Origin: SZUA-444 sp965226565
GTDB taxonomy: Bacteria > Bacillota > Clostridia > Oscillospirales > Ruminococcaceae
Assembly: GCA_965226565.1 (NCBI GenBank)
Contig: CBDDDI010000005.1
Coordinates: 124,001 to 188,000, forward strand
Length of the DNA: 64,000 nt
Reading direction: 5' to 3'
Positions 20,501 to 28,676 of the stretch are shown in pieces; position 1 is the first letter of the stretch, and the number at the start of each line of letters is the position of its first letter. The translations under genes were made by a program, and so were the position numbers. The notes beneath the pieces are model-generated. The model was given only the letters and a program-made list of their open reading frames with translations. It did not search any database and was not told where the DNA came from.

Positions 20501-21177
20501 TAAATCATTTCTGCTTCTTTAAATAAATTTGTAGCATCATTTAAAACTAAACTTTGCCATTTTTCAAATTGTTTACTATTAACATCAAAATTTAAAAGAA
20601 CATTTTCAAACCATTCATCTTTAAAAGGTAAAGAACGTGAAAATTTATAAACTTCAAATATAATTTTAGAAAGCTTTTTATCATCTCCAACACAAAAATA
20701 TGAATTTAATTCTTTCATCATTTCAGCATTTTCTTTATAATTATTTTCTAAAACATACTCAAGAGATTTTTGAACAAGTACAGAATTTTCTGTATCATCT
20801 AAAATTCTTACACCAGATGAAATCTCAAAATTACTTATATTATTTTTCACAAGATCAAAACAAAATGAATTAATTGTAGAAATTTTCGCAAGCTGCAATT
20901 TCATTTGTTGCATTTGATACCATTCATTAGTTGGATCTTGCTCAATTCTTAAATTTATAGCATTATTAAGTTTTTCTCTCATTTGTGAAGCAGCATCGTT
21001 TGTAAAAGTAACTGCCAAAAGCTTGTTAGCAGGTATCTTTTTTTCTTCATCACAAATAAGTCTTATTGTTCTTTCAATAAGCACAGCTGTTTTACCACTT
21101 CCAGCAGCAGCAGAAACTATAACACCTTTATCAGTAGTATTTATCGCTTTTAATTGATCACTTGTCCAATTTGGCAT
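17569..21177 (-). CDS. addA: ATP-dependent helicase/nuclease subunit A (AddA)
   Basis: UvrD-type helicase with a C-terminal nuclease, the motor of AddAB, which resects double-strand breaks for RecA. The Walker A SAAAGSGKTAVL is near the N-terminus. The later motifs include AIDFNDVE, ILIDEFQDVN, VVGDIKQSIYRFRQA, TIHKSKGLEYPFVF and RLLYVALTRAKE. The RecB-type nuclease motif VIVDYKTD is near residue 1150. I start at 21177 (MPNWTSDQLKAIN; 1202 aa) because AAGGAGG lies just before it; this start overlaps the end of addB by 20 bases. The annotated longer start would add ten residues with no signal. Confidence 0.97.
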   Translation of the reverse strand: MPNWTSDQLKAINTTDKGVIVSAAAGSGKTAVLIERTIRLICDEEKKIPANKLLAVTFTNDAASQMREKLNNAINLRIEQDPTNEWYQMQQMKLQLAKISTINSFCFDLVKNNISNFEISSGVRILDDTENSVLVQKSLEYVLENNYKENAEMMKELNSYFCVGDDKKLSKIIFEVYKFSRSLPFKDEWFENVLLNFDVNSKQFEKWQSLVLNDATNLFKEAEMIYTETKYLASKLTNYSKVIDVIYSDEDNFSMASKVIKEHDYKNATDILSNLKFKRLMANGDNKDIEIQIEKNIVEKIKENRKIYKDLLSEIKKCFLYSEEQIIEDLVVSKKILKYLIMLVNQMWNYLWKEKINKNAIDFNDVELLSIKLLCKKTENGYDKTDLAKNIVNGEEYKIILIDEFQDVNNLQDLIFKMISDTQNDDIIGRNMFVVGDIKQSIYRFRQANPNIFAQTRIDARKDKNESVLSEIQLKKNFRSRKNIIDFVNFIFRNIMSKNAGEVDYNLDEELDLGADYNENVMDTEILVINKEDDDENSTNNNEPLVVANKICKMINEKYPVFEDGKLRPCKQSDFCILLRSKTHIKEYIESLKSFGLSVQSEEMTGYLHSREISILINLLKVIDNPMNDIALVSVLLSPVFMMSVDEIAQIKTVNTFKKFYPALLSISGEADESLNRSVVIENEELKAKCVYVIKKIKEFRLWSASLSLNQLIQKIYDSSDFLVFASAYKDGNQRRANLHLLLEYANSFENGTGGGITAFLRYIDTIFENGDDLKQAGISNNSNDSVNIKTIHKSKGLEYPFVFLCKSSTTFNVQKKDLANPVLINLYNGIGFSLMDKKNMIKYTTLPYDAIKKSNEIEMLSEEMRLLYVALTRAKEKIFITYFQNLSNQKKLEKYVSSISRFKKITSELAITANSMQDWLSMALIMYENNNFLRKDYEEKYNIPLIKTNADIKFIDNHNIVNVKADCDLEEENILADDKIIFDLKRYLDNEYSNKKDDIPSKLSVSEISKEESNLEYFYQIPRLSEDIGELSGAEIGTATHAFMEHANYNNAKNNIVEEIERLVLIGMLSKKQAKGINKKSLEIFFESEFFKRIEKSNNVMREKQFLVIISDLNIDDELLNKYNNTDGMLQGIADCIFEEEDGFVIVDYKTDNVLNINQFVDNYKMQLKLYKLAFGLILDKPVKSSYIYSFKLKQGIEIKL

Positions 21178-24100
21178 CCTCTTTACCTCCTTCCTTATAA
21201 ATTCCAATAATCTCTTTTAAATTATCCGCATCATTTTTTGTAATTACTCTTGCATTTTGAGGTTTGTAATTTCCACAAACAGACCAATAATCACAATATT
21301 CACATGTCATTTTCAAATCACGAGATACAGGATTCGCTTCAATTTTACCAAATTTTAAATTATCAACCATTTCATTTAATTTGTCTTTTGCAAATTGCTC
21401 AAGTTTCTTATAACTTTCATTTGGAATAATATCAGACTCTCCATCTGCTTTAGTTCTATTTTTTATCTGTATAAATTCTTTGTTAGTAAGATCTTTCATA
21501 ACATCTTTATTTTGATCTCTTACTATAACACCATTTTTCTTAAACTTTTTTGTTTTAAAAGCAAAAACTTCACTTTCAAATATTTCTTTACCACTTTTAA
21601 ATAAATCTCTTGATAACTCAGGTTTAACAAAAGATGATGGCATATATAATGCTCCAACAGGAATATAATCTTCATTATTTTGAGTTAATGCCATTAAATA
21701 TAAAATAAGCTGCAAATCAATTCCGTAATACAAATCAGCAAAATCAAGCTTTTTTATTCCTGTTTTATAATCCACAATTCTTATGTATTTTTTTCCATCA
21801 TCATTAAACACATCAACACGATCAATTGTGCCTTTTAAAATCAATTTCACTCCATTATCCAAATCAACAGAATACATATTTTTATATTTATTAGACAATT
21901 GATACTCAAAAAATTCCGGAATAAATTTTGAATTATTTATCTCAAATTGAATGTTTTTTAAAACATCAAAAATCAATTCTTCCAAATTTTTTATCAAATA
22001 ATTAAATCTTTCAGTTTTTGCAAAATCTCCTCCAAGATTATTTTTCTGATAATATTTTATAAAATTTCTTATATTATCTCTAATAATATCATCATCATAT
22101 TCTAAAAAATCTTTATTAAATATTTTATTCTCACCATTATGTAAAGTCATAATACTATCTAAACAAGCATGAACAATATTACCTCTATTAAGAGGATTTA
22201 TTTCTATCTTTTTAATAGGTTTAATCTCAAGTCCATGAGAACAAAAATAATTAAATGGACAACGATTATATTTATCTACAGAACTTGCTGAAATATTAAA
22301 ATCATCATTAAAAAACATACTTTTACTTGTATTTTTATTTAAAGAATGATTAGGTACGTTATCAAAATTATCTAAAGCAATTACCTTTTCTTTGTATTCA
22401 GAAATATTTAATAATATTTTCTTTATACTTTCTGTTTGCACAGTTTTTTCTTTATAACATTCTACATATTTATAAAACATAGCTTTTGGTGTTAAACAAA
22501 AAAAGCTGAGTGGTTTTTGCCAAACAAAATCTTCAATTGATTTTCCATAAATATTTAACATCTGAAGTATTATTGGAGATGGTCTTCTTATTTTAACAGC
22601 TAAATCTGCAAGTGGATAACTTACAAAAAGTTTTTCTGTTGGCGCTGTTAAAGATTTATATGCGATTAATCTCTCTTGTGCAAGTTTCCACATTGTTTTT
22701 TTAGAGATTTTTATACCTGTTTTCTCAAGCTCATCTTTATCTTTATCAGAAAATAATCCTGTATCTTTTATGTTATATGGCATAATTCCTTCGTTAACAC
22801 CAATTACAAAAACAACTTTTGGATTTGCAAGATGCGAACGCTCTGAACTTGCAACTGTTACTGTATCAAGTTTTTGAGGCGGTGTTGCAATTTTTGAATT
22901 AGCAAGCATAGATTTTAACAAAGATGTAAATTCACTAATTGATAATTTCTCGTCATAAAAGTGATTATGTATTAATCGAATTGCTGATATCAACACTTCC
23001 CAAAGTTGTTTAAATTCTCTTACTATTTCAATTGATTTTTCTTTATCACTGCTAATAATAGAAGTATTTTTCATAATATCTGTCATTATAACAGATAAAT
23101 TTATTTCATTAAGAAGTTCATAAAATGCTTTACAAACTTCTGATCCTTTTACATTTTTACATGCATTTTTAAAATTAATTAACGGATCAATTATATTTCT
23201 TCTGATTAAATTAAGTTCTTCTAAAGGTTTTCTAATATCATTATTTTCAATAGCTGTAAAATCATCTAACCAAACATCTCCATCAACACTCCATTGATAA
23301 CAATAATCTTCAATTCTTGATATTTCCGCATCATTAAACATAGACAAACTTGATTTTATATATGTCAAAATGTTTTCTGTTTTAAATTTTCTTCCACTTA
23401 CAGAATCCAGAATTGACATTATATAAAGCACCAATGCTTTTTGTGAAACATTTTGTTTTGTATCAATAAAAAATGGTATATCATATCTTTCAAAAGTTAT
23501 TGGAATTATTCCAAAATAATCTTTTAACTGTCTTGATACAACAGCTATTTCGCTATATTTATATCCTTTATCTACGACTAATTTTGTTATTTGTGATGCA
23601 ACATAATCAATTTCTTCATATAAATTATTCGCAACATTAATCTTTATATTTTGAGAATTTTCAACTTTTTTCTGCAATGGATAATATAGATTATTGCCTA
23701 GGAAAACTATATCTGATGGCTTTTTATCAGTATCTTTCAAAACGTTAAAATCCACAAAAACATTTAATTCTTTTGCAATATCCACTAATTGATTTTCTGT
23801 AGAAATTGTATTCACAAAAGGCGAGATTTTTCCTTTTTTATTATTTCCAGTTCCTATTTCAAGTGAAACTGTAACATTTAAAGCTTGATTTATCATAACT
23901 TTTATCATTGACATTTGGTCATTTAAAAATCCATCAAATTCATCAATGAAAATCTCTTTTCCATTAAAAAAGTTTTGGTTTTTTGATATAACAGCAGCTT
24001 GTGAAACAGTTGTTATATCATCTTTTAAGTCTTTTTGTTTTAATAATTCACAATAATTTTTAAAAAGATAATTTACATCATGCAATTTATCAGATAAACT

Positions 24101-24541
24101 TCCTGACGTGTTTTCACTAGCTTTTTGTAAAATATCAGCAGAAACTTCACTTTGTCTAATATCTTTTACTAAATCTAAAGCGTTTGCTAAAAAAGCTTGC
24201 TTTTCAAGCTGTTTTGCATAATATTTAGATTTTTTTGATTTATTTAGGCTTTTAATAGCTTTATACATTATAATTTGTTTGGTATTTTCGTCTGCATACT
24301 CTCCAGCTTCACTTCCAAAAAGTTTTATAATATTTAAAGACAATTTATTAAAGCTCACTAAAGTTACACTATTAAATAATTTTCCACCTAAAAATTTATA
24401 TAATTTTTTATCATATTCAAATACAAACTGTTCAGGAACAATAATTATTATTTCTTTGTTATCATCAATAGCCTTTTTTATTTTCAAAAAAAGACATTTA
24501 TTTTTATCAGCAGATGCTCCACCACTTATAATTTCAAGCAC
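21158..24541 (-). CDS. addB: ATP-dependent helicase/deoxyribonuclease subunit B (AddB)
   Basis: Second subunit of the AddAB recombination nuclease. Recognisable parts: the UvrD-like N-terminal domain (IIIIVPEQFVFEYDKKLY), the internal VVFVIGVNEGIMP, and the nuclease motif RIVDYKTG. The iron-sulfur cysteines are one in NRCPFNYF and three in CEYCDYWSVC near the C-terminus. The Walker A position reads GGASADKNK instead of GxxGxGKT, so the P-loop is degraded while the nuclease and Fe-S sites are intact. The start is GTG, 13 bases from AGGAGG. The length of 1127 aa is typical. Confidence 0.95.
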   Translation of the reverse strand: MLEIISGGASADKNKCLFLKIKKAIDDNKEIIIIVPEQFVFEYDKKLYKFLGGKLFNSVTLVSFNKLSLNIIKLFGSEAGEYADENTKQIIMYKAIKSLNKSKKSKYYAKQLEKQAFLANALDLVKDIRQSEVSADILQKASENTSGSLSDKLHDVNYLFKNYCELLKQKDLKDDITTVSQAAVISKNQNFFNGKEIFIDEFDGFLNDQMSMIKVMINQALNVTVSLEIGTGNNKKGKISPFVNTISTENQLVDIAKELNVFVDFNVLKDTDKKPSDIVFLGNNLYYPLQKKVENSQNIKINVANNLYEEIDYVASQITKLVVDKGYKYSEIAVVSRQLKDYFGIIPITFERYDIPFFIDTKQNVSQKALVLYIMSILDSVSGRKFKTENILTYIKSSLSMFNDAEISRIEDYCYQWSVDGDVWLDDFTAIENNDIRKPLEELNLIRRNIIDPLINFKNACKNVKGSEVCKAFYELLNEINLSVIMTDIMKNTSIISSDKEKSIEIVREFKQLWEVLISAIRLIHNHFYDEKLSISEFTSLLKSMLANSKIATPPQKLDTVTVASSERSHLANPKVVFVIGVNEGIMPYNIKDTGLFSDKDKDELEKTGIKISKKTMWKLAQERLIAYKSLTAPTEKLFVSYPLADLAVKIRRPSPIILQMLNIYGKSIEDFVWQKPLSFFCLTPKAMFYKYVECYKEKTVQTESIKKILLNISEYKEKVIALDNFDNVPNHSLNKNTSKSMFFNDDFNISASSVDKYNRCPFNYFCSHGLEIKPIKKIEINPLNRGNIVHACLDSIMTLHNGENKIFNKDFLEYDDDIIRDNIRNFIKYYQKNNLGGDFAKTERFNYLIKNLEELIFDVLKNIQFEINNSKFIPEFFEYQLSNKYKNMYSVDLDNGVKLILKGTIDRVDVFNDDGKKYIRIVDYKTGIKKLDFADLYYGIDLQLILYLMALTQNNEDYIPVGALYMPSSFVKPELSRDLFKSGKEIFESEVFAFKTKKFKKNGVIVRDQNKDVMKDLTNKEFIQIKNRTKADGESDIIPNESYKKLEQFAKDKLNEMVDNLKFGKIEANPVSRDLKMTCEYCDYWSVCGNYKPQNARVITKNDADNLKEIIGIYKEGGKEDAKLDK

Positions 24542-24571
24542 AAAAAAACCTCCTAACAGTAATCTATTCCA

Positions 24572-24600
24572 AGTTTACCATAAGGAGGATTTCAAGTCAA
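24572..24600 (-). promoter_or_regulatory. Promoter of addBA
   Basis: On the minus strand TTGACT (24600-24595), 17 bases, TAAACT (24577-24572). Spacing is ideal and the hexamers are near consensus. It lies between the spoIIR stop and the addB start, so addBA has its own promoter. Confidence 0.65.
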
Positions 24601-24601
24601 T

Positions 24602-25339
24602 TTAACAAAACAAACTTTTAATATCTTTAAATAACTCATACAGAAAGAATTTAACTTTAAATTTTTGAGGTTTTTCTAATATTTCTGCTTCATTTTCTTC
24701 AAAAATCTCTAATTTATCTTCTTTAATTTTTTCAATATCACTTTCTGTTATATTCTCAAGCTTTTCTTTATCTATATTTTCTAATTCTTCTTTATCTATT
24801 TTTCTATCACTAGTTTTTTCTATATTATCACTATTAGTTTCTTTATCAGTCTTTTTAATAGATGGAGAAATACAAAGCTGTGGAAACATAACACACCACC
24901 AGTTTTTACCTTCTGCACTTCCTATTGTGACTCTTAATGCATCATAATCACCAGCAGGAAAAGTTATATCATCATAAATTCTTGTATTAAATTTCATATT
25001 TACAAGTTTTGCATCAACATTATAGCTATATCCATTATTAATAATAGTATCATTTGCAACTGATTTAATATAATCTAAATTATTAAGAACAACATTTTCT
25101 ACTTCTAATCTTGTTGTACATCCAACAAATTTATCTCTAGTTTTTTCTAATATATTATCTCTTACTTTTAATTTTAGATTTTGATCTTCTTGACTATTTG
25201 AATTTGCTAAAATGTGAATTCTTAGTACTCTATCAGAAATATCATCTAGATCTTTCTCAAAAGCACTTACACTAGAAACCATAAGTGCAATTATAAGGCC
25301 TGCTATTAAAGCAATATCTATTTTTTGAAAACTATTCAT
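24602..25339 (-). CDS. spoIIR: Stage II sporulation protein R (SpoIIR)
   Basis: Secreted from the forespore, it triggers SpoIIGA to process pro-sigma-E in the mother cell. A signal/anchor helix lies at residues 10-30. The family core follows: LRIHILANSNSQEDQNLKLKVRD, FPAGDYDALRVTIG and the GKNWWCVMFPQLC motif. After residue 175 there is a Lys/Glu-rich stretch of about 50 residues that the standard family does not have. The usual C-terminal block (FKVKFFLYELF) comes back at the end. It proves that the lineage sporulates, or recently did. Confidence 0.95.
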   Translation of the reverse strand: MNSFQKIDIALIAGLIIALMVSSVSAFEKDLDDISDRVLRIHILANSNSQEDQNLKLKVRDNILEKTRDKFVGCTTRLEVENVVLNNLDYIKSVANDTIINNGYSYNVDAKLVNMKFNTRIYDDITFPAGDYDALRVTIGSAEGKNWWCVMFPQLCISPSIKKTDKETNSDNIEKTSDRKIDKEELENIDKEKLENITESDIEKIKEDKLEIFEENEAEILEKPQKFKVKFFLYELFKDIKSLFC

Positions 25340-25416
25340 GTCATTTATGTCCTTTCAATATTGTAAATATATAATTGACATGTTTTAAACTGTTTATTCA
25401 AATAAATATTTTTTTA

Positions 25417-25453
25417 TAAAAAAATAGAGATAATCTAAACTGATTATCTCTAT
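25417..25453 (-). terminator. Terminator after oadB
   Basis: A perfect 12-bp stem (ATAGAGATAATC with its complement; arms + 25424-25435 and 25442-25453), 6-base loop, followed on the minus strand by TTTTTTT. It lies 22 bases after the oadB stop. Confidence 0.9.
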
Positions 25454-25474
25454 TAATATTTCTAATATAGTATT

Positions 25475-26689
25475 TTACATAATACTTAAAAGAACACCTG
25501 CAGCAACTGCTGATCCAATAACTCCGGCAACATTTGGTCCCATCGCATGCATCAATAGATAATTTGATGGATTTGTTTGTTGACCAACTTTTTGAGATAC
25601 TCTTGCTGCCATTGGAACTGCAGATACACCTGCTGATCCGATAAGTGGATTAACTTTACCTTTAGTTGCAACATACATGATTTTTCCGAATAATACTCCA
25701 CAAGCTGTACCAATTGAGAAAGCAACAACTCCAAGTATGATTACTTTTCCAAATGTAGTATTTAAAATCTTATCAGCTTGAGTTGTAGCACCTACTGAAA
25801 TACCAAGCATTATTGTAACAATATTCATAAGTTCATTTTTAGCAGTATTTACAAGACGTTCACAAACACCACTTTCTTTAAGAACATTACCAAACATAAG
25901 CATTCCAACTAATGGAGCTGAGTCTGGAATCATAAGAATAATTATTAATGAAACTATAATTGGGAAAATAATTTTTTCTGTTTTTGATACAGGTCTTAAT
26001 TGTCCCATTACAACAGAACGTTCTTTTTTAGTTGTCATAAGTTTCATTATTGGTGGTTGAATTATTGGAACTAATGCCATATAAGTATATGCTGCCAAGG
26101 CAATGGTACCAACACTTATATCAGATGTAACTCCGCTTAGAAGCTGGTTTGAAACGAAAATAGCAGTAGGTCCATCTGCTCCACCTATGATTGCTATAGA
26201 ACCAGCTTCTGCTGCTTCCATTCCAAGAAGTGCTGCACCTATAAATGTTAGGAAAATACCTGCTTGTGCTGCTGCACCAAGCAAGAAGCTTTTTGGATTC
26301 GCAATAAGTGGTCCAAAATCTGTCATACAACCAATTCCTAAGAATATTAATGGTGGGAATAGTTGCAGTTTAACTCCTAAGTAGAAAATATCAAGCAATC
26401 CCATATTTCCCGATTTTAATGCGTCTGCAAATGGATAAACATGTGTTGTAGGATCTGCTACAAAAAATTCCGGATGATACATTTCTGCAAAAGGAAGGTT
26501 TGTTAAAAACATTCCGAACGCTATTGGTAAAAGAAGAAGTGGTTCAAACTTTTTCACAATAGCTAAGTACATAAATAAAAACGAAATAAGTATCATTATT
26601 ATATTTTTCCATCCACCGTCAGCGACAAAACCCGCAAAACCTGAATCTACTACTAAATTTTTTAAAGTATCTAAAAATATATCAAACAT
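25475..26689 (-). CDS. oadB: Na+-transporting carboxylic-acid decarboxylase beta subunit
   Basis: Membrane subunit that couples decarboxylation of a biotin-carried carboxyl group to Na+ export. About ten hydrophobic helices are seen. The key motif GGADGPTAIFVS is at about residues 169-180, with the Na+-site Asp. The helices QLFPPLIFLGIGCMTDF, GISVGATTQADKIL and the C-terminal NPSNYLLMHAMGPNVAGVIG are all family landmarks. The specificity (oxaloacetate, methylmalonyl-CoA or glutaconyl-CoA) is not decided by this subunit, and no alpha or biotin-carrier gene is near. The gamma-type gene is upstream. Confidence 0.93.
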   Translation of the reverse strand: MFDIFLDTLKNLVVDSGFAGFVADGGWKNIIMILISFLFMYLAIVKKFEPLLLLPIAFGMFLTNLPFAEMYHPEFFVADPTTHVYPFADALKSGNMGLLDIFYLGVKLQLFPPLIFLGIGCMTDFGPLIANPKSFLLGAAAQAGIFLTFIGAALLGMEAAEAGSIAIIGGADGPTAIFVSNQLLSGVTSDISVGTIALAAYTYMALVPIIQPPIMKLMTTKKERSVVMGQLRPVSKTEKIIFPIIVSLIIILMIPDSAPLVGMLMFGNVLKESGVCERLVNTAKNELMNIVTIMLGISVGATTQADKILNTTFGKVIILGVVAFSIGTACGVLFGKIMYVATKGKVNPLIGSAGVSAVPMAARVSQKVGQQTNPSNYLLMHAMGPNVAGVIGSAVAAGVLLSIM

Positions 26690-26719
26690 GATTATAGCCC
26701 TTTCAAATTAAAGTATATT

Positions 26720-27139
26720 TTAAAATGGTCGTGTATTTTCTAATGTTCCTGCTCTTGACCACATATTAACCTTACTTCCGACTTGTTTTATACTTCTTAT
26801 TGCCAAAGGCTTACCACTACTGTTACTTATCTCAGCTATAGCAGCAGCTATCACTGCAATTATCTCATCATCATTTGTTTCTTCTTGATTAACTGATGAC
26901 TTAGTCAAAACTTCATCTTTTTTCACTTCTGCTTTTAAATCTTTTTTAAGCTCTTTAGGTTTTTTAGGTTTATTAAAAAAACTAAACAACTTACCAAAAA
27001 GTGAAATACATAAAACTAAAATTAATAATGCTGCAAATACAACTACCAGACCTGTTACTACAACAGATACAATAAATGAACTTTCCATCTTTAGTTCAGC
27101 TAATGGAGTTACTGCGTTAAAAAAATTGTGCGTAAACAT
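26720..27139 (-). CDS. oadG: OadG-family decarboxylase gamma-type subunit
   Basis: Small membrane protein with one TM segment (about residues 19-47) and a soluble charged tail, like gamma subunits that stabilise the alpha-beta complex. The segment VTGLVVVFAALLILVLCISLF, a Lys-rich linker, IIAVIAAAIAEIS and a C-terminal NMWSRAGTLENTRPF are visible; the last is common in these subunits. I start at 27139 (AAAAGGAGATATAAT precedes) instead of 27166; 139 aa. It is 30 bases upstream of oadB on the same strand. Confidence 0.85.
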   Translation of the reverse strand: MFTHNFFNAVTPLAELKMESSFIVSVVVTGLVVVFAALLILVLCISLFGKLFSFFNKPKKPKELKKDLKAEVKKDEVLTKSSVNQEETNDDEIIAVIAAAIAEISNSSGKPLAIRSIKQVGSKVNMWSRAGTLENTRPF

Positions 27140-27172
27140 ATTATATCTCCTTTTCCAAAATACCAAATAAAA

Positions 27173-27213
27173 AACCTATAAAACATTATAACCTATAAAC
27201 ACAATTTTGACAA
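27173..27213 (-). promoter_or_regulatory. oadGB promoter flanked by direct repeats
   Basis: On the minus strand TTGTCA (27213-27208), 17 bases, TATAAT (27190-27185). Two identical 10-base direct repeats (AACCTATAAA on the plus strand, 27173-27182 and 27190-27199) sit on both sides of the -10 box, 17 bases apart. This spacing suggests a regulator site on the same face of DNA, but no regulator is known. Confidence 0.6.
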
Positions 27214-27276
27214 TATATTTTTATACTTAAAAAGCAATTTTAACAATATCTAAATATTTTTTACAACTTTTTTCTC

Positions 27277-27305
27277 TTGATATCTATATTAATTTGTAAT
27301 ATAAT
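27277..27305 (+). promoter_or_regulatory. Promoter of mscS-type gene
   Basis: TTGATA (27277-27282), 17-base spacer, TATAAT (27300-27305) on the plus strand, 33 bases before the ATG. It diverges from the oadGB promoter. Confidence 0.8.
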
Positions 27306-27338
27306 ATTAGATAATTAAATTTATTGACTGGAGTTTTT

Positions 27339-28145
27339 ATGGAAAAAATAAAAAAAGATCTTATTGAATTTGCGTCAAACGCACTTCCTACTATTTTAAC
27401 TGCTATAATTGTATTAGTTGTTGGAATCATTTTATTAAAACTTATTTTAAAAATATCTAAAAAAGCTATGCTTAAAACAAAACTTGATTTAACTATTCAA
27501 TCTTTTGTTAAATCTCTTTTAAAAGTTGTTTTATATATAGTTTTAGCTGTAGCTGTTCTTACTACACTTAATGTTGATATGTCATCAATAATTGCCATTA
27601 TTGGTGCTGCTGGACTTTCTATTGGTCTTGCTTTACAATCAAGCATGGCCAATTTAGCTGGTGGATTTTTAATACTTTTTTCAAAACCTTTTAAAGTTGG
27701 AGACTATATTGAACTTGGATCAGATTCTGGAACTGTTGACAGAATAACTATTCTTCATACTAGACTTCTTACTATAGATAACAAAGTTATTTATATTCCT
27801 AATGGCCAAATTTCTACTTCTTCTTTAACAAATTACACTGATGAAACAACAAGAAGACTTGATGCTGTTTATTCAATAAGTTATGATGATGATTTTGAAA
27901 AAGCAAAAGAAATATTAAATAATATTGTAAATAACCATCCTATGGCATTTAAAGATCCTGAACCTATTGTTAGAGTTATAGAACACGCTGCAAGCTCTAT
28001 AAACATAACTGTTCGAACATGGGTTAAAACAGAAGATTATTTTTCATTGCTTTTTGATTTAAATGAACAAGTTCTTAAAGAATTTAATAAAGAAGGAATT
28101 TCTATTCCATTTGACCAATTAGACGTTAATATAGTTAAAAATTAA
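27339..28145 (+). CDS. Small-conductance mechanosensitive channel (MscS family)
   Basis: Membrane channel that opens under tension to release solutes on hypo-osmotic shock. Three TM helices at about residues 15-40, 60-80 and 85-110 are seen; the last is the pore helix with GAAGLSIGLALQSSMANLAGG. The beta domain follows with FKVGDYIELGSDSGTVDRI, TRLLTIDNKVIYIPNG and NYT. I use the ATG at 27339 (ACTGGAG upstream), 268 aa, not the TTG at 27324. It is a lone plus-strand gene among minus-strand neighbours. Confidence 0.93.
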   Translation: MEKIKKDLIEFASNALPTILTAIIVLVVGIILLKLILKISKKAMLKTKLDLTIQSFVKSLLKVVLYIVLAVAVLTTLNVDMSSIIAIIGAAGLSIGLALQSSMANLAGGFLILFSKPFKVGDYIELGSDSGTVDRITILHTRLLTIDNKVIYIPNGQISTSSLTNYTDETTRRLDAVYSISYDDDFEKAKEILNNIVNNHPMAFKDPEPIVRVIEHAASSINITVRTWVKTEDYFSLLFDLNEQVLKEFNKEGISIPFDQLDVNIVKN

Positions 28146-28150
28146 AACAC

Positions 28151-28405
28151 TTATTCTGTTTTATATTTATTTTGTATTTGTTTTAATTCTTCTTTAGTAG
28201 CTTTTTGAGAAAAATTTATTCCTCTTTTTTTTGCAGCAGTTTGAAGTTTCATCATTGTATCTATTTCTGTATTGATTATCATTTTAAATTGTACTTTCAC
28301 AGTATCACTATCAGCATTTAATAATATATTTGTATATTCTGAAATTAATAATTTTTCATTTTCTATTGCTTTTAACAATATTTTTTCATCATTATATTTA
28401 TTCAT
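28151..28405 (-). CDS. Small helical CotF-like protein
   Basis: 84-residue soluble protein that is all helix with a heptad-like pattern (EKILLKAIENEKLLISEYTN). It resembles the ferritin-like/CotF-type small proteins that are common in spore formers, but I cannot give a firm family. It is the second of a pair: a 64-residue gene lies 9 bases upstream on the same strand. No signal peptide or cysteine cluster. Presumed coat-related only by size, fold type and the spore-forming background. Confidence 0.55.
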   Translation of the reverse strand: MNKYNDEKILLKAIENEKLLISEYTNILLNADSDTVKVQFKMIINTEIDTMMKLQTAAKKRGINFSQKATKEELKQIQNKYKTE

Positions 28406-28414
28406 TATAAATTT

Positions 28415-28609
28415 TTACCCCAAATTTTTTAATGTTGTTTTTAAATTATTATAATTATTTTGATGCTCAGCACAAATTTGTTGATACAAAATTATTAGCT
28501 GTGCATCTTGTGTTTTTTTGCAATAAGTTCTATATGTTGCTACTAAATCTTGCTCAGATTTTATCAAAGAATCAAGAGCAACCAAATCATTGAAACTAAC
28601 ATCACTCAT
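28415..28609 (-). CDS. Small helical CotF-like protein, paralogue
   Basis: 64-residue helical protein with the sequence SEQDLVATYRTYCKKTQD and HQNNYNNLKTTLKNL, a two-helix hairpin with Glu/Tyr/His spacing like the ferritin-like CotF family. It starts right after AGGGGGAATAAATT-type spacing upstream. It probably shares a transcript with the 84-residue gene that follows. Function unproven. Confidence 0.55.
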   Translation of the reverse strand: MSDVSFNDLVALDSLIKSEQDLVATYRTYCKKTQDAQLIILYQQICAEHQNNYNNLKTTLKNLG

Positions 28610-28624
28610 AATTTATTCCCCCAA

Positions 28625-28667
28625 AAAATATAGGTATAGTATTCCATTTTAATAGAATACTATACCT
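28625..28667 (-). terminator. Terminator after mreB
   Basis: A perfect 13-bp stem (arms + 28632-28644 and 28655-28667) with a 10-base loop lies just past the mreB stop and is followed on the minus strand by TATATTTTTTG. It also separates mreB from the CotF-like genes. Confidence 0.88.
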
Positions 28668-28676
28668 TTTTTATTT

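Noticed and set aside
26103..26384. Pro/Ala/Ser-rich plus-strand frame in oadB
   Set aside because: Antisense shadow of the membrane protein codons.
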